From NCBI GenBank assembly GCA_964007475.1, contig OZ023274.1:21720043-21784042 (forward strand): 64,000 bases of DNA, in the 5' to 3' direction. This document shows positions 1 to 12,600 of the stretch, piece after piece (positions within the stretch are counted from its first letter, which is position 1; every line of letters begins with the position of its first letter). The DNA is from Hybos culiciformis (taxonomy: Eukaryota; Arthropoda; Insecta; Diptera; Hybotidae). The position numbers and the translations under genes were made by a program. The notes under the pieces are model-generated. The model had not been told where the DNA came from and ran no database searches. It saw only the letters and a list, made by a program, of their open reading frames with translations.

Positions 1-3000
1 TATAATAGAAGCTTTTGCTATCGCTTTATCTGCTTCAATCAATTGTAATTTTACATAAATTTCATTTAATTCTTCAGACAATTTTGCATCTGCATTATTA
101 CTATTGCTTGTTAAGAAAATTATTTCTTTTTCTCTAGCCAACAAATTTGTTCGTACTGTATCACATTCTAAAACACTATCCAATGCTTTTGTTTCATCAC
201 CTACAACTTCTTGTTCAACATGTAACACTGTTACATGCTCCGGTATTTTCAATTGCTTCTCTGATATCATTCTTAACAATGTTGTTTTACCCAACCCATT
301 TCTCCCAACCAATCCATATCTTCGACCATAAGATAATGTAAGATCAGTATTTTGTAGCAGTACTCTGAAAATAAAGTATTATTAAACAACATACTTTTGG
401 ATTATACTAAAAAATTAGAAGAATCTTAATAACGGTTTCCTCGAATCTAAATTATTTTTAATTAAAATTTTTTTATACAATCAAGAAATTTTGAAGTTTT
501 TCATTATAATTTATAACATAAATAGATATCCCAATCTTAAAAAAATCTTACTTTTCCCCAAAAGCCAGATCGAAATTTTCAATACGAATATCCATGCTAC
601 GATTAACATTTCTGGACTCCATTTTATTATCTTTTTTACTAATAACTTGTGAAGCAGTTGCTGTTTGCAATTTAATACTTGATGGTTTTTGAGATGTATT
701 TTTATTTTCTTGACGCTTTTCAAGTTTTTGTTGAATTTTTGCTTCAGCTTTTTCCAATTTTTTTGAATTAACTTTATTTGGAATATTACGATTAACCACC
801 CATATACTTTCTACATCTTTATTAGAATTTTCCATTTCAGCAGCCAGATCAGCTATATTAATAGGTGAATTTAATAATATTGTTTTATTATTTGCAACAT
901 TATCATTGGATCGTTGATTTTTCATAACATCGAATAATTGATCACATGTTTCTCTACAAGAAAACAAAAATATTTTTTACTGCAATTCAAATTTAAAGTA
1001 TTACTATCATATTTCTAAAACCAAAGTGCTTTAAAAAAAAACTTGAATTATCTAGAATCACCTTGAATAAAATTCGAAATCTAATATCCCAAACATTAGC
1101 TTTATACTAACAAATTTTGTTTTATTTATTCAAAAGATCTTATTATTACCTTATAGATTTTTCTGTTTTATCTAAGCTTAAACCTTGTAAGATATCACCA
1201 ATGGCTTCAACAACATCTTCCGGATCACCAAAGTCACCTCCGTCATCACTCAATATACCTAAAGTTAAAACAGAGACAAAATTGTAGTAGATATTTATAA
1301 TATTAATAAAATTACGAGGTATATCGTATATTATACATATGTATACTGGGTGAATGTAGAATTAAGTAATTGTTATAAAAAAACCTTAAATTACATATTT
1401 AATTATAGGTTTCCTCTCTTCCTATAATAAAAATATAACTGAAACGAACAAACTGTGGAGTCGAATGCCATCCATTGCCATAATGCCACTTTAATTATCA
1501 GCGAATTAGAAGAATAAGAGAAGCTATCGCATTGCTGATGTCGCTGTACCTTACAAGAGTGTTGCAGAATATGTTGAAAAAATTAATATTGATTTAAATT
1601 ATTTGAATGTGTGGTTTAAAAATGAATAAATTAATGCTGAATATTGGAAATACTAAATGTATGGTGATAAATGATGATTCAATGGTGGATGATATGAGAT
1701 AATTCTAAAATAGAAGTAGGGAATGAAATATAATATTTAGACGTAGTAATAGATAATAGAATAGTTTTTTTAAGAACAATAATTTAATTATACATGTAAA
1801 AAAACAGGACAAAAAGTAAGTTATTTGAAGTGGAATAAGAAGTAAAATTTTTTTGTGAGCTTTAAATCAATGATCAGGCCTCATTTTGATTCCTGTTCAT
1901 TTTGATTCCTGGCCTCATTTTGATTCCTGTTCATCAGTAGTTTTTACGTACAACGCCGAAAAGATAACATGACTACAAAGACTTCAAACTAAATGAATGA
2001 TAATTGTTTTCACATTGAACCAGTTCTCCTCAGTATGTTAAATGCTAAATATAAATATATATATATTAAGTCATCCAGTTATATTTCTGATAGTAATATA
2101 GACAGCTTTCTCATTACAATAAAAAAAAAAGTTTAGATTTCAGACTTAATTGAAAAAAAAGAAGTAAATAAAAACATGTTGATGTATTAAGGCTTAGACT
2201 TGTACACCAGACTATCCAGATCCAGATCATTGAGGGAAGAAACTAATTTTAATTAATAATAATGATAAGTACCTATACTTACTCATTTTTCATTTAAAAA
2301 TATTTGATATGTTATTTTAAGTCATTGGAAAATAAATTATAGTAAAGTGAAATAGCTTTTTAAATAAAGTGGTTAAATACAAATAAAAATTTCTTCGGAA
2401 ACTGATCAATTCAAAAACAGAGGTAGGTAGGTTGGTGAACCTGTTGGTTCTATTTTTTTTTTTTTGAAATTTTCTATTATGATGAGCATTTATCCGACAG
2501 AAATGAAAATAAGGGTTCTAAAGATAAGAGTTCAATGAAAATTTAGATATTTCGGTATCTATCTAAAAAACAGCAAGCAAATTCAAATATTTGGAATACC
2601 TAGGCAGGTACATGCCTATCTACCTAAGTTTTTCAATAGGTACGTAGTTGTTATTCCTACTTATTTAGATAATGTACAAGTATAACGTATACTAAGTGTA
2701 CTAAGTGTATAGGTAGATATAAGTATTTGTATAACGATGATCGAACACTACAAAAGTACAAACATTTAATAATTAACAGAAATTATTTTGACTTCTACTA
2801 ATCTTAATTCTTAAGAAATTGAATGAATGAAAATTTTTGTAAATTATGAATTAATATGGATAAAAAAAATCAGGAAATTAACAATCTTATTAATTCTACA
2901 ACATTTTACACATTACACATATACCTATATATAATTCTATATAATATAGGATATAGAAGAAAATTCACTAAACGCTGTTGTTTTGTTAGTGAGATAGGTG

Positions 3001-3110
3001 AGATACAATTTTCAACGCACATAGGTAGTGTTCTTACCATTCAAATATTCCAATGTCATATCATCAATTTGAGGGAATTCATTTTTCAAAATATCCGTAA
3101 ACATATTCAT
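1..3110 (-). CDS. ABCF3: ABC transporter F family member 3 (ABCF3), 5' part, four exons, partial at window edge
   Basis: ABC-F ATPase. The family has two ABC cassettes and no membrane domain, is cytosolic and is linked to translation and ribosomes. Exons on the minus strand: 3110-3038 (start ATG at 3110), 1258-1150, 953-552, 364-1 (continues off the window). All junctions have GT/AG ends and keep frame. Exon 1 encodes MNMFTDILKNEFPQIDDMTL, the acidic N-terminus typical of ABCF3. Exon 2 gives a DDGGDFGDPEDVVEAIGDIL helix region. Exon 3 is a lysine/glutamine-rich linker. Exon 4 enters the first nucleotide-binding domain, with GRRYGLVGRNGLGKTTLLR (Walker A) near 285-325. The second cassette is outside the window. 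Family membership is clear from the N-terminus plus Walker A context. ABCF1 and ABCF2 have different N-termini. Confidence 0.9.
1259..3037 (-). other. ABCF3 intron 1
   Basis: A 1.8-kb AT-rich intron between the start exon and exon 2. No convincing coding sequence. It holds a short direct repeat of about 15 bp (TCATTTTGATTCCTG) at 1880-1935 and, around 2400-2720, scattered AGGTAGGTAC-type words that recur throughout the window's noncoding DNA. Confidence 0.7.
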
Positions 3111-3640
3111 ATTTTAATGAAAAAACTTTCGACTTTAATTTTCAATTAAATTTATTTATTTTTTTTTAATTTGTGAAAAAAAAAATAAAATAAAATTTAC
3201 ACAACGTGTCTCTCTCAGAGTTGGGGAAACAAAAAAACTTTCTTCTCTTGTTGGTTGTGTGTGGTTTTGCCTGTTTGATCAGCTGATCAGATGACAATGA
3301 AGGATAGATAGGGCGCCGTTAATAATGCAGCAACATCGATTACTCGTTACTCACTGGCCAATTTTTTAATTTTTACCAGCTACGGCTTATAAAACCCAAA
3401 AATCTAAAACCTAGAGTATGTTCACTTATTAAACGATTGAAAAAAAAGAAATCTCCCTTTTCTGTAAAACAAATGTCACAATTTGTAAATTGAAGACGAA
3501 ATTTTCTGCATTCTGTATAATCTGCTAAAATCAACTACTTATAAAATAATATTTGGCTGACTGAAATCAAAAACTTATAATAATACGTGACCGACCGAAT
3601 TTTCTTACCCATTTTTGCCGCTTTTTTCTTTTCTATACAA
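3111..3640. promoter_or_regulatory. Putative 5' flank / promoter region of ABCF3
   Basis: The region just upstream of the ABCF3 start contains the only local GC-richer patch (about 3200-3370) and a perfect 14-bp palindrome TGATCAGCTGATCA at 3276-3289. No TATA box or initiator can be assigned. Promoter function is inferred from position only. Confidence 0.3.
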
Positions 3641-3664
3641 TTTTAGTTTTTGAATTCACTTAAA

Positions 3665-4344
3665 AGTAGACCTACAAATTTAGTTTGTTATGGGAAATTT
3701 ACAATTTCCCTTTGCAGAATTTAAAAAAGTAAAATTGAATTTGTGAACGGCTTTAGGACAAAATTATTTCATTTTTTTAAATAACAGCAGTAAAATCGTG
3801 TCGTTCACAAATTAAAAAACCTGGAATATTAAATCCGATTGCATTTTTTTCAATAATGTGATTTCCTGGTAGAGCTGTTTTTGTACAATTTTTCACAGCC
3901 GTTTATTTTCTGTAAAATAAAACAAAAAAAACTGCAAAAATAGAAAACAGAGCCCGTTCCCAAACTGAGACTTTTTTAAATCGTAAAATATACCTTTTCT
4001 GCTAAAGAAAATTGCTTTTTTTCAGAAATGGAAATAGGATTGACATTTAATCTGTATCATCTGCAACGTCTGCTTAAATTTTCAATTTTTTGTTTTTTTT
4101 AAAAATGAGGTGCACTAAAAAGTACACCTATAAACTGAGTTTGTTATGGGAAATTTAAAATTTCCCTTTGCAGATTTTTAAAATATAAAATATCATTTCG
4201 GAACGCTTTTTACGTCAAAAAATCTTGATTTGTAAAATAATTGTAAAATAACTGCTGTAAAATCGTGTCGTTCCAAAACTAGAAATTCTAGAAACTAAAA
4301 TAATTTCTCAGTTTCTAAAAAAGTTTCAGTTTGGGAACGGGCTC
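3665..4344. repeat. Pair of related MITE-like repeats
   Basis: Two diverged direct copies of one sequence lie at about 3665-3820 and 4115-4280. Both have AGTTTGTTATGGGAAATTTA, then TTTCCCTTTGCAG, then AAAATCGTGTCGTTC. The second lies in a unit bounded by 18-bp inverted ends: GAGCCCGTTCCCAAACTG at 3950-3967 and its reverse complement at 4327-4344. A related inverted-end unit is at 41432-41559. No clean target duplication was seen. Confidence 0.6.
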
Positions 4345-4711
4345 ATAGATAAATAGAAAACAGAATTTCACGTCGAGGGCTCTTAATATTGACTGTTTTG
4401 ACAATCCATTTATTTACATTTTTTCATCCATAAGTATGTGCCTTTTTTCGACATTGGAGGTGGAGGCACTATTTGAATATTTAACTAAGTAATAAGGCTG
4501 TCACACTTCGGCTTTTTAATGGCTTTTTGAAAAAGCTATCGTTGTGGCTATTTCGTGGCTTTTCCATACAAAAAAGAGCTAGTGGCTTTTCAAAAAGACA
4601 CCTTTAAAATGTTTTATTTATTTTTATTTTAATGACTTGTTTATTGTTGACATTCATTTGATAATTTATTTTTTTCCGTACGATTTGTTTAAAACGAATG
4701 AATTTAAAAAG

Positions 4712-5568
4712 CTGTGATGGCATGTTAAGTTGTCACTCGAACAGCGAAGATGTATCGAACATCGAAGCGAGTGGATTTTTTGGCAACTTGTTAAGATTTT
4801 CTCGCTTCGATACTTTCGAAAATCATTTTCTAAAATGATTTTTGACGTTAAAAAAAAAAAAGAAGCAAAAAGTAAATAATAATAAAATAATTTTTCATAC
4901 CTAATTATTTTTATTTACATTTATTAAAATTATTTTTTTTAATTTTTATAAATAAAAATGTTTACCCACCTTTAGAATAATTTTTTTTTTTATTAATATT
5001 AAAATAATTTTCTTTTAATTATTTTATTTTTAAATAATTAAAAAAAAAATATTTTTGTTTATTCAAAATTAATTTTTATAAATAATTTTGAATAAAAATA
5101 ATTTCTTTGTTCATACCAGAGCTCGAAGTCGATGACTTTTACCGACCACTCACTGCTAAAAGAAAATTACCAACGACCGCGACTGGAGCGACTCAAATCG
5201 GCTCCATACTAAAAAATTTATAAAAAAAATTTTTTTTTTCACTTTATTTTTTTAATTATTGAAAAAAAAATCAAAAATATAGAAAAATTTCACAGCCGAT
5301 TGCAGCCGATTTTTTGGATCGACGGCGACCAATTCATTTTTTGCCAATTTCTTCGGCGACCGTTGTGTTTGACCGACTGAGGTCAGCGACTTCGAGCTCT
5401 GGTTCATACATTTTTATTATTCGATTCCGTTTTCCGTATCACTTGAAAATTTTTTTGTGATACCGTAGCGAGAATCGAGAAAACGTAGAAGCGATTTTGT
5501 CATAACATACTGCCATTCGATCGAATAACGAATATCGAATTTTTCGAAATCTTAACATCCCACCACTG
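4712..5568. mobile_element. MITE family 'GTGGTGG', copy A (interrupted)
   Basis: Nonautonomous element with inverted ends (CTGTGATGGCATGTTAAG at the left; the right end is the reverse complement of CAGTGGTGGGATGTTAAG). It matches the copy at 30461-30998 along its length, including the TATCGAACATCGAAGCGAG and CTCGCTTCGATACTTTCG motifs. No coding capacity. Compared with the other copy it is interrupted by a 285-bp insertion at 5117-5401. Superfamily uncertain: the ends look hAT-like, but no target duplication is visible. Confidence 0.75.
5117..5401. mobile_element. 285-bp hAT-like MITE nested in another MITE
   Basis: Perfect 15-bp terminal inverted repeats CAGAGCTCGAAGTCG / CGACTTCGAGCTCTG, flanked by the perfect 8-bp direct repeat GTTCATAC at 5109-5116 and 5402-5409. 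The CAG-type ends and 8-bp duplication are the hAT signature. The related host MITE copy at 30461-30998 has the site once and uninterrupted (TTTTCATACATTTTT near 30855). No ORF, so it must have been moved in trans. Confidence 0.85.
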
Positions 5569-6850
5569 TTTTCTTATTGTCAATGTTAAAACAGAGCAAT
5601 CTATTGGGAAATAGATGTATAGATTAATTCTTCTTACATAATCAAAATATTTTATTATTTTTGAAAAAATATATGTAACATTTGTAATAGAATTTTTCCA
5701 TTAAAAATACCAATTGAAAATCTTTCGCGACCAAAATTCCCTAAGGTTGAGAAACGCTGGTATATTATATGCATGGTGTACAATGTAAATGTAGTACATA
5801 CATTTTTCTAGTCTAGTGAAATATCTGAATTAAAACACTATTATCATATTATATTACTAATAATCAGGGCTTTTTTAAAAAAAATTCTCGTTATTTTTCT
5901 CACGTAATTAACCCTAATTTTTATCTAATAAAAATTTCAAATCATAGATTTGCCATGACCAGGTTTGCGATTGTTAGGTATTTTTTGGTTGCTATTTTTT
6001 TTTCTAGGAATTTTTGTCTAGTCTAGTTATTTTGCGATTGCTATTATTCTAGGTTACTTTGAAGATTTCAGGAAGTTTAGAATCTAAATTTTTTTTTCAC
6101 TTATAATACAGTTTTTTAATTTATCCCAGGAATATGAAAAGAAGAAATAGTTATTTTAGTACCCTACCAAAAAAAAAGTCAAAGGTGGCGGGGTTGGTCA
6201 GTGGGATTCGGCGCCACCTGACCAACCACCAGTCCGCCCACCCACCACCTCCCATCTCGGTCTCGGGGTACTCTCTATCTTTTTTTAAAAAATAGGCCAC
6301 TCGGGCAAAAAAAAAAAAGTATGAAAACTTTGGGGGGCCATATCTCCGAAGTGGGGGCCTTTGCCCCAAGAACATTTTCGGTTTTAGGGGTTTGGGCACC
6401 GCCTCTACCTCCCCTCCAAGTTTCAGCCGATTCTGAGTGGTTCACGTAAACTGCAGTATCGCCAAAAAAATTGTATGAACTGAAACGAATAAAATTGGCG
6501 TTTTATTAATTTTTTTTTTTTCAATTTTATGGGTTCAAAACAAAGTTACAAAGTTACATTCAAAACGTTATTGGTGTATTGTTTTAAACGTACCAACCTA
6601 CTTTGCTCTAAGAAATAATTTTGTTTTCAGCTTTATTAAATATTAAAAATATTTTTTTAGGCAGCAAAAAGTTTCTATAATGGGTCGTTCAAAAACTTAA
6701 TAAAAATGTAAAAATATTGCACAAAATACGAGTGTACTATTTAGTTGTCCATTATGGGTGATACAACAAGTATCTAAGAAAAATTAATAAATGGAAATAG
6801 AAAATAAAACAAAAATTTCTTTTGAAAAAAGATTTAACCAATTTTAAATT
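5569..6850. other. Intergenic, with a GC-rich repeat arm at about 6165-6450
   Basis: Mostly AT-rich sequence without genes. The segment 6165-6450 is strikingly C/G-rich and matches one arm of the fold-back element at 9946-10363 (shared words GGGCACCGCCTCTACC and GAAAACTTTGGGGGGCC). The open frame across it on the minus strand is a by-product of composition. The 3' UTR of DOHH probably occupies about 6620-6850. Confidence 0.6.
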
Positions 6851-7821
6851 CTACGACTGAATTTTTATTAAACCATCAGCATATTGAAAATTTTCACTGT
6901 TTTCATATTCACACATATCCAAAGCAACTTCACAGCTTTCTTTCACTACTCGTTTATCATCTGTCAAATATTCTTCCAATATATCCATGCATTCTTTTGT
7001 TGCAATTGCACCCAAAGCTTCAGCACATTCATGACGTACCATTTCATTTTCGAATTTATTTTTTAAATTATTTATTAGAAATGGCACCGCCCATTCCTGC
7101 TGTAGTTGTCCCAAAACGAAAGCAACTTCATGTCGAAACAATGCACTTTTGTTTTCTAAACCTTCAGCCAACAATAAAACGCTCTCTTTTGTATTAATGT
7201 TTCTTAAGCTAAACATCGCTCGATAACGATCAAATAAGCTAGCTTTATCATCCAAATAAATTTCACGTAATTGTTGTAAATTCTCAACATTATCAACTGG
7301 AGGTGATGGATCCACAGATTCATATGGACTTTTTTCTATTTTTTTTTTATCCAATTTATTAACGTAATCAATTCTATCCAAAGCAATTAAACAGGTTTCT
7401 TTTACTTCGACACAATCATCATTTTTATATTTTTCTAAAATGGGCCTAACTTCTGGTAATCCAATTGCTCCCAGAGCTTCAGCTAAAATTAATAAAAATA
7501 GAATTTTTCTCAGTCACTCTTTAGATCAGTTTCATTTCACCTACCAGCTTCATGACGAACCATAGGTTCCTCATTAATATTTTCTAGGGTCTTCACTAAA
7601 ATTGGAATAGCTATTGAGTCTTGCATTTGTCCCAAACAATACGCCAATTCATGTTTCAACAAGGCTGAGTCATCTTTAAAGCATTGACTTATTTGATCAA
7701 TTGCAATCGGACCCCCGAGATTTTTCAAAGTAAACAATGCACGAAATCTTTGCTTTAGCGGCAAGTTTTTGTCATTTAACATTTTTCCAATTAGTTTCAC
7801 TTTATTTTCATTAATTTCCAT
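6851..7821 (-). CDS. DOHH: Deoxyhypusine hydroxylase (DOHH), complete, two exons
   Basis: Hydroxylates the deoxyhypusine side chain of eIF5A to hypusine, the last step of eIF5A maturation; cytosolic di-iron enzyme. Exons 7821-7545 and 7482-6851 join in phase (GCT G|CT GAA) to give 302 residues, the usual family length. The protein is HEAT-like helical repeats. Four His-Glu pairs expected for iron binding are present: H57-E58 (KHELAY), H90-E91 (RHEAAEALGAI), H210-E211 ([10 protein letters not shown]) and H243-E244 ([11 protein letters not shown]). The linker around residues 135-160 ([16 protein letters not shown]) splits the two symmetric halves as in known DOHH. The intron is only 62 bp. The start ATG at 7821 opens [17 protein letters not shown]. 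Intact and confidently assigned. Confidence 0.96.
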
Positions 7822-8009
7822 TTCTTTTTATTTAATTTCAAATTTATTTTTTTGCTTTTTAAGTTTTTGGTATTTAATAGCAAGGTATTTATTAAATAAA
7901 AGTAAAAATTTAAAATATAAAAAAAATTTAAAAAATGTGATTGTTTTCTTCGTTTTCTTAGTAAATCAAATTGCAAAAAATTTGACATTTGACAACCGTC
8001 GGGTGACGA

Positions 8010-8720
8010 CATAATTCACTGTTTTGACAAGCCCTCTGTGGCCATTTATGGAACGTAGTAGAACATATAAAATTTTTATTTTCGTGAAATTTGTATTCAC
8101 TCTGTTTTGACAGTCCCTCCGTGGCCATTTATGGAACGTAGGAGAACATATAAAATTTTTTTTTTCGTGAAATTTGTATGAAAATATGCGATTTGAAATT
8201 TTATTTAAGTTATAATTAATTAGTTAATTAATAAAAATGAACAGAAAAAATTTTGAGGTCTGCGGAATATCATTAGCAAACAATTCTATAGGTAGAAATA
8301 TTTCCAAGCATTACTTTTTCATCCAAAATAATTCAAAATATAAAAACACCTACGTTCCATAAATGGCCATAGGCGGCGCTATTTGGACATTTAAACAAGT
8401 GAATTAAAATTTACGAATTGAAATTTTATTTAACAAAATACATTAGGAATTTGAAATTCAGAATTTGAAATTTTTAAATTTTTTTAAGGGTGAAGCACTA
8501 ATTTTGTGGGAAATATTCCTAATGGCTCGATCACAGCTAATACCGCAAAGTAATTTTTGAAGGAATGTTCCGGTAACCTGTCTGCTCTGAGGCGTGTATT
8601 TGAAATTCACAACAACAAAAAAAAAATTGAAATTTTACACTAACAAAATACATTAGGAATTTGAAATTCAGAATTTGAAATTTTTAATTTTTTTTAAGGG
8701 TGAAGCACTATTATTGTTGA
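8010..8720. repeat. Cluster of short direct and inverted repeats
   Basis: The sequence around GTGGCCATTTATGGAACGTA occurs as tandem copies at about 8010-8090 and 8098-8180 and once inverted at about 8350-8380. A second repeat ending in TTTAAGGGTGAAGCACTA occurs at about 8404-8502 and 8625-8712, and again on the opposite strand at about 36890-37025. No coding sequence. It looks like overlapping remnants of short nonautonomous elements. Confidence 0.65.
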
Positions 8721-8863
8721 CATTTCCGAATTTCATACAATCAAGCTCCAATGGCACGCACCAGCCAATTCCTTTACCGCCATCATTTCAGTAAAAAATG
8801 ATACTTTGATTTTTGTATTAGGTTAGCGTACATGGCGTAAAGTGATCATTCATAAGAAGAAAT

Positions 8864-9415
8864 CAGGGCTGCCAGATTGAGGAATTTTTTCCCCAAACTG
8901 AGGAAATTTTTAATTTCGGGGGAAAAGAAAAAGTTAAAAAAAACGTGGGGAAAAATTTGAGGAAAATGTTTTTTTCTGAGGAAAATTTGAAGAAATTCAG
9001 AAATATTGAGCTAACGTTGGCAATCAACAATATTTAAAATTTAAGACTCGTAAATTTTTTTCACCCTAATGATTTTAAGAAATTTATATCATTACCATTC
9101 TTCTACGTACGTTGAACTCAAAATCCATTGTTGGAACTAAACTTTTTGATTTAGAACATTATAAGTACCGCATAAAATCTGAAGACATTAAAAATTTGAG
9201 GAAATCTTGCAAAATTAAGCTGTTTTTGGGGAAAAACTGAAGTGAGTAAAACCGTTATCCAATTTTTTTTTTTTTTTTAATTTAGGGTAAAAAAAAATTT
9301 TAGTACACAAAAATATAAAAAAAAAATTTTGAGGAATTTTTTTAAAAAAGTGTCTATTTTGGGGAAATTTGTTAAAAATTTGAGAAAATTTCATTAGTTC
9401 CATCTGGCAGCCCTG
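8864..9415. mobile_element. 552-bp hAT-like MITE
   Basis: Terminal inverted repeats CAGGGCTGCCAGAT at the left and ATCTGGCAGCCCTG at the right, flanked by GAAGAAAT (8856-8863) and CAAGAAAT (9416-9423), a 7-of-8 match. The interior is purine-rich repeats of GAGGAAATTT type with no ORF. The CAG ends and 8-bp duplication point to hAT. Confidence 0.8.
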
Positions 9416-9699
9416 CAAGAAATGGATCTGAATTTCAATTTACCGCCAAAAATTGACGTTTTAATTTGTTTCAAACAAAGGAAATAATTTATTAATATTT
9501 TTCTTCGGTTTTTCGTAATTGTTAATGTTTAATCACAAACAAGGGGGTGTATGTTCTGTTGTAATTTGTAAAGAAGTTACTTACCTTACTTCTAGTACTT
9601 AGTACCTATTATGTTAAGAAGTTCGGTAGAAATAAAATAAATATAGTAATTGCAAAATTTACACCAGAAATAAAATTGAAAGATAACCAGCAAACTGAA

Positions 9700-12600
9700 A
9701 TGGCTGAGCCAATATTGTTAAGCATAAGTCGGGAAATTCAGAATTTAAAATGTGAAATTATTTCTGATAAAATTGGTACAAGACACAAGGCGATTGAAAA
9801 GTAAGTAGGTATATACCGACCTCCTACATATGTTTTCTAACTCGGCATAAAGGTAAAAGGTCTAAACTAAACTACTCAGAATTTTAGAAATATTTTGTTA
9901 TTTTTGTTTCGAATTAGAGGTAGGTATTTTATTTTTTTTTGTGATAGTGCCGTTTCCTTGAAACTCAAAATGGGCTGAAACTTGTAGGAGGGGTAGAGGC
10001 GGTGCCCAAACTTCCAAAACTGAAATCAGTTCTTGGGGCTCGGGCCTCGTTTCGGAGATATGGCCCCTCAAAGTTTTCATACATTTTGTATGGGCAATTT
10101 TTTTTTTTCCTCCAGACCGCCCACCCGCCGACCCCCACCCCCATCTCTTGTTTTGGGGCACCCCCTACACTCTACAAAAAAATTGGGGCAAATCGAGCAA
10201 AAAAAAAAATTGCCCATACAAAATGTATGAAAACTTTGGGGGGCCCTATCTCCGAAACGGGGCCTGAGCCCCAAGAACTGATTTCAGTTTTGGAACTTTG
10301 GGCACCGCCTCTACCCCCCCTCCCAGTTTCAGCCCATTCTGAAAATTTCAAGGAAACGGCACTTTAGCCTTTTTTTTTTTTATTTATGAAACTTTATTTA
10401 TGCTCAATAACTAGGATACCTATCTATTTCAAATTTTATTTAATTTTTTCCTAATTTTTTTTTTCTTTTTCTCCTTTTTTTTCTTTTTCCTATTCCAATT
10501 CTATGGTTTGATTGATATTGTGTTGGTATAGATTTCCTCATGTTAACTAATTATATCTAGGTACCTACCTACAGCGTAACTGTTTCAACAAATTTTTTTT
10601 AAATTAAATCAGTCATAAATATTAGTATCTACCTACCTACTTTTTTTTATTATTTTTAGACTTGATGGTCTTTTAAACTCATCAGAAATACAATTAATCA
10701 AAATTTTTTCCAATCATGAAATCTATGAATTAAAATGGTCTGAATTATATTCAAATGTTGTCGAATCAATTCTTAAACAATCTCAAAAACTAGAAGATAC
10801 TCGAGATGGAAAAGGATTTCAAACATTAAAAAATAAGAATACAATTTATTCGGCGGTTGCAACAAAAATTGTCAGCTACGCCAACAAAAGTCCACAAAAT
10901 AAAAAGTTGAGTACATTACACATATATCAAAGTATCATTTTGATTTTTGACAATCGAATAGCTAAGGAATTTTTTGGTCTAACATTTTTAGAAATAATTG
11001 AAGTCACATTTTTCAATTCAGCAAATTTAGATAACATCAACATCAGTGAATTAAAGCCGAATGATATGATTCAAATAATTGATTATGTTATTAAAATAGC
11101 AAGAAATTTTGAAAGATTTCAGAAAAAAGCACTGAAAATAACATCATTGGCCCTTAAATCGGGCATAAAATATTTTCCAATTAATCAATCATATGTTAAT
11201 TATTTAGTTTATGTCAAAGATTTCACAGTTATGGCAGATACAAAACGTGATATTGTCGATGTTATTATTGAAATAAATTATTTAATGATTAACACACTTT
11301 GTGTAGATTATCACAAGAGAATCTGCGAATATTTGCAAAATGATATAATGCTACAGTTATGTAAATTTTATGATTATCGAATGAGAACAAGCTCAAAAGA
11401 ATTACTTTTTGAAATATTTGAGCTATTTTTAGTTATACATTATCCTAATTTGAAATTAAAAGGTAAGTTTATTTAATAATATTTCATTTAATTTTACCAT
11501 TAATTCCAAACATTTGAATTAAGAAGAATTATAAGCTATTAAAATTTATTTTTATTTTTTTAATTTAAAATGTGATTATGTATATACAAAAAATTTTAAT
11601 TGGGAATCTGAATATTTAATTAGAAAACATTTCTGCCAAGTTATTTTTTTGAAGTAAAAACGGTTAATTGAAATATTTTGATTATACGTATTAAAAAAAA
11701 AATTTGTATCAAAGAAATTGTTAATTTTTACATGTAATTTATTTTTTTTGTGTTTCCAGGGAATTTAACACCAATAAATAATGGATTGTCAATTGAGTTA
11801 AGTAAAAAATTTATTCGCGTTTTGAAGGACATCATAAGTAAAGAAATAAAGGAAACCATTTTGGCAAGAGACCCAATTAAGCTCAGTGATAATTTTCTAG
11901 AATTTTCATCTAGTGTTTTATATCTTATATTTTATATTGATTTAAGAGATCTTACTATGGTTGAAAATGAGGACACCGATGATCATTGTCAAAGAAAAAA
12001 AATTTCAAAAAAAAGTCACAGAATGGAACGAATAATTGATTTTATAAAAGAGAGTCCAATTACTACAACACTTTGGTTTTCAATATTTGTTAAATTGTTA
12101 TCATATTTGCCACTTCTGATTGAAATTGAAAATTTTTCATCACTTATTGAACTGAATACTAAAATTGTTATGGATTATTATACCAACGAATCGTTACAAC
12201 AAAGCGAAAAAAAACTTCTGTACGTTCTCGAAAATATCAAAGTATTTACGGAAATTCTTTTAAATTCGGAATGTAGATTTTATCAAATTAACTCAATGAG
12301 TGCAGTTGAGCCATTCAAACCTTTTTGGAAGAAGTTTTCAGAAATTATAATCAGTCAAAACTTTGAATATACAGTTGAAACTGAAATTGAGAGAAATTTA
12401 ATTTTAACAAACTTATTTAAATTTGAAAAAATTGAATTAAACTCAGTTGACAATTTACTTAATAATTATGTTACAAAAGTACCAGAAAAATTGAAGCGAA
12501 TTGATATTTTAATGATGCTGAGAGAAATTTTTAATTCTGATAAGTCGAATATACAAAAATTTACGCATTTAACGAAGTTATTAGAAATTTTTTATTCTCC

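Noticed and set aside
4712..5576. 8-bp target duplication around MITE copy A, and likewise around copy B at 30461-30998
   Set aside because: The flanks do not match in copy A and match only 5 of 8 in copy B, so hAT membership of this family is not claimed.
10002..10367. Overlapping open frames on both strands in ATM intron 1
   Set aside because: The same peptide appears on both strands because the DNA is a palindromic fold-back element. GC-rich composition removes stops by chance.
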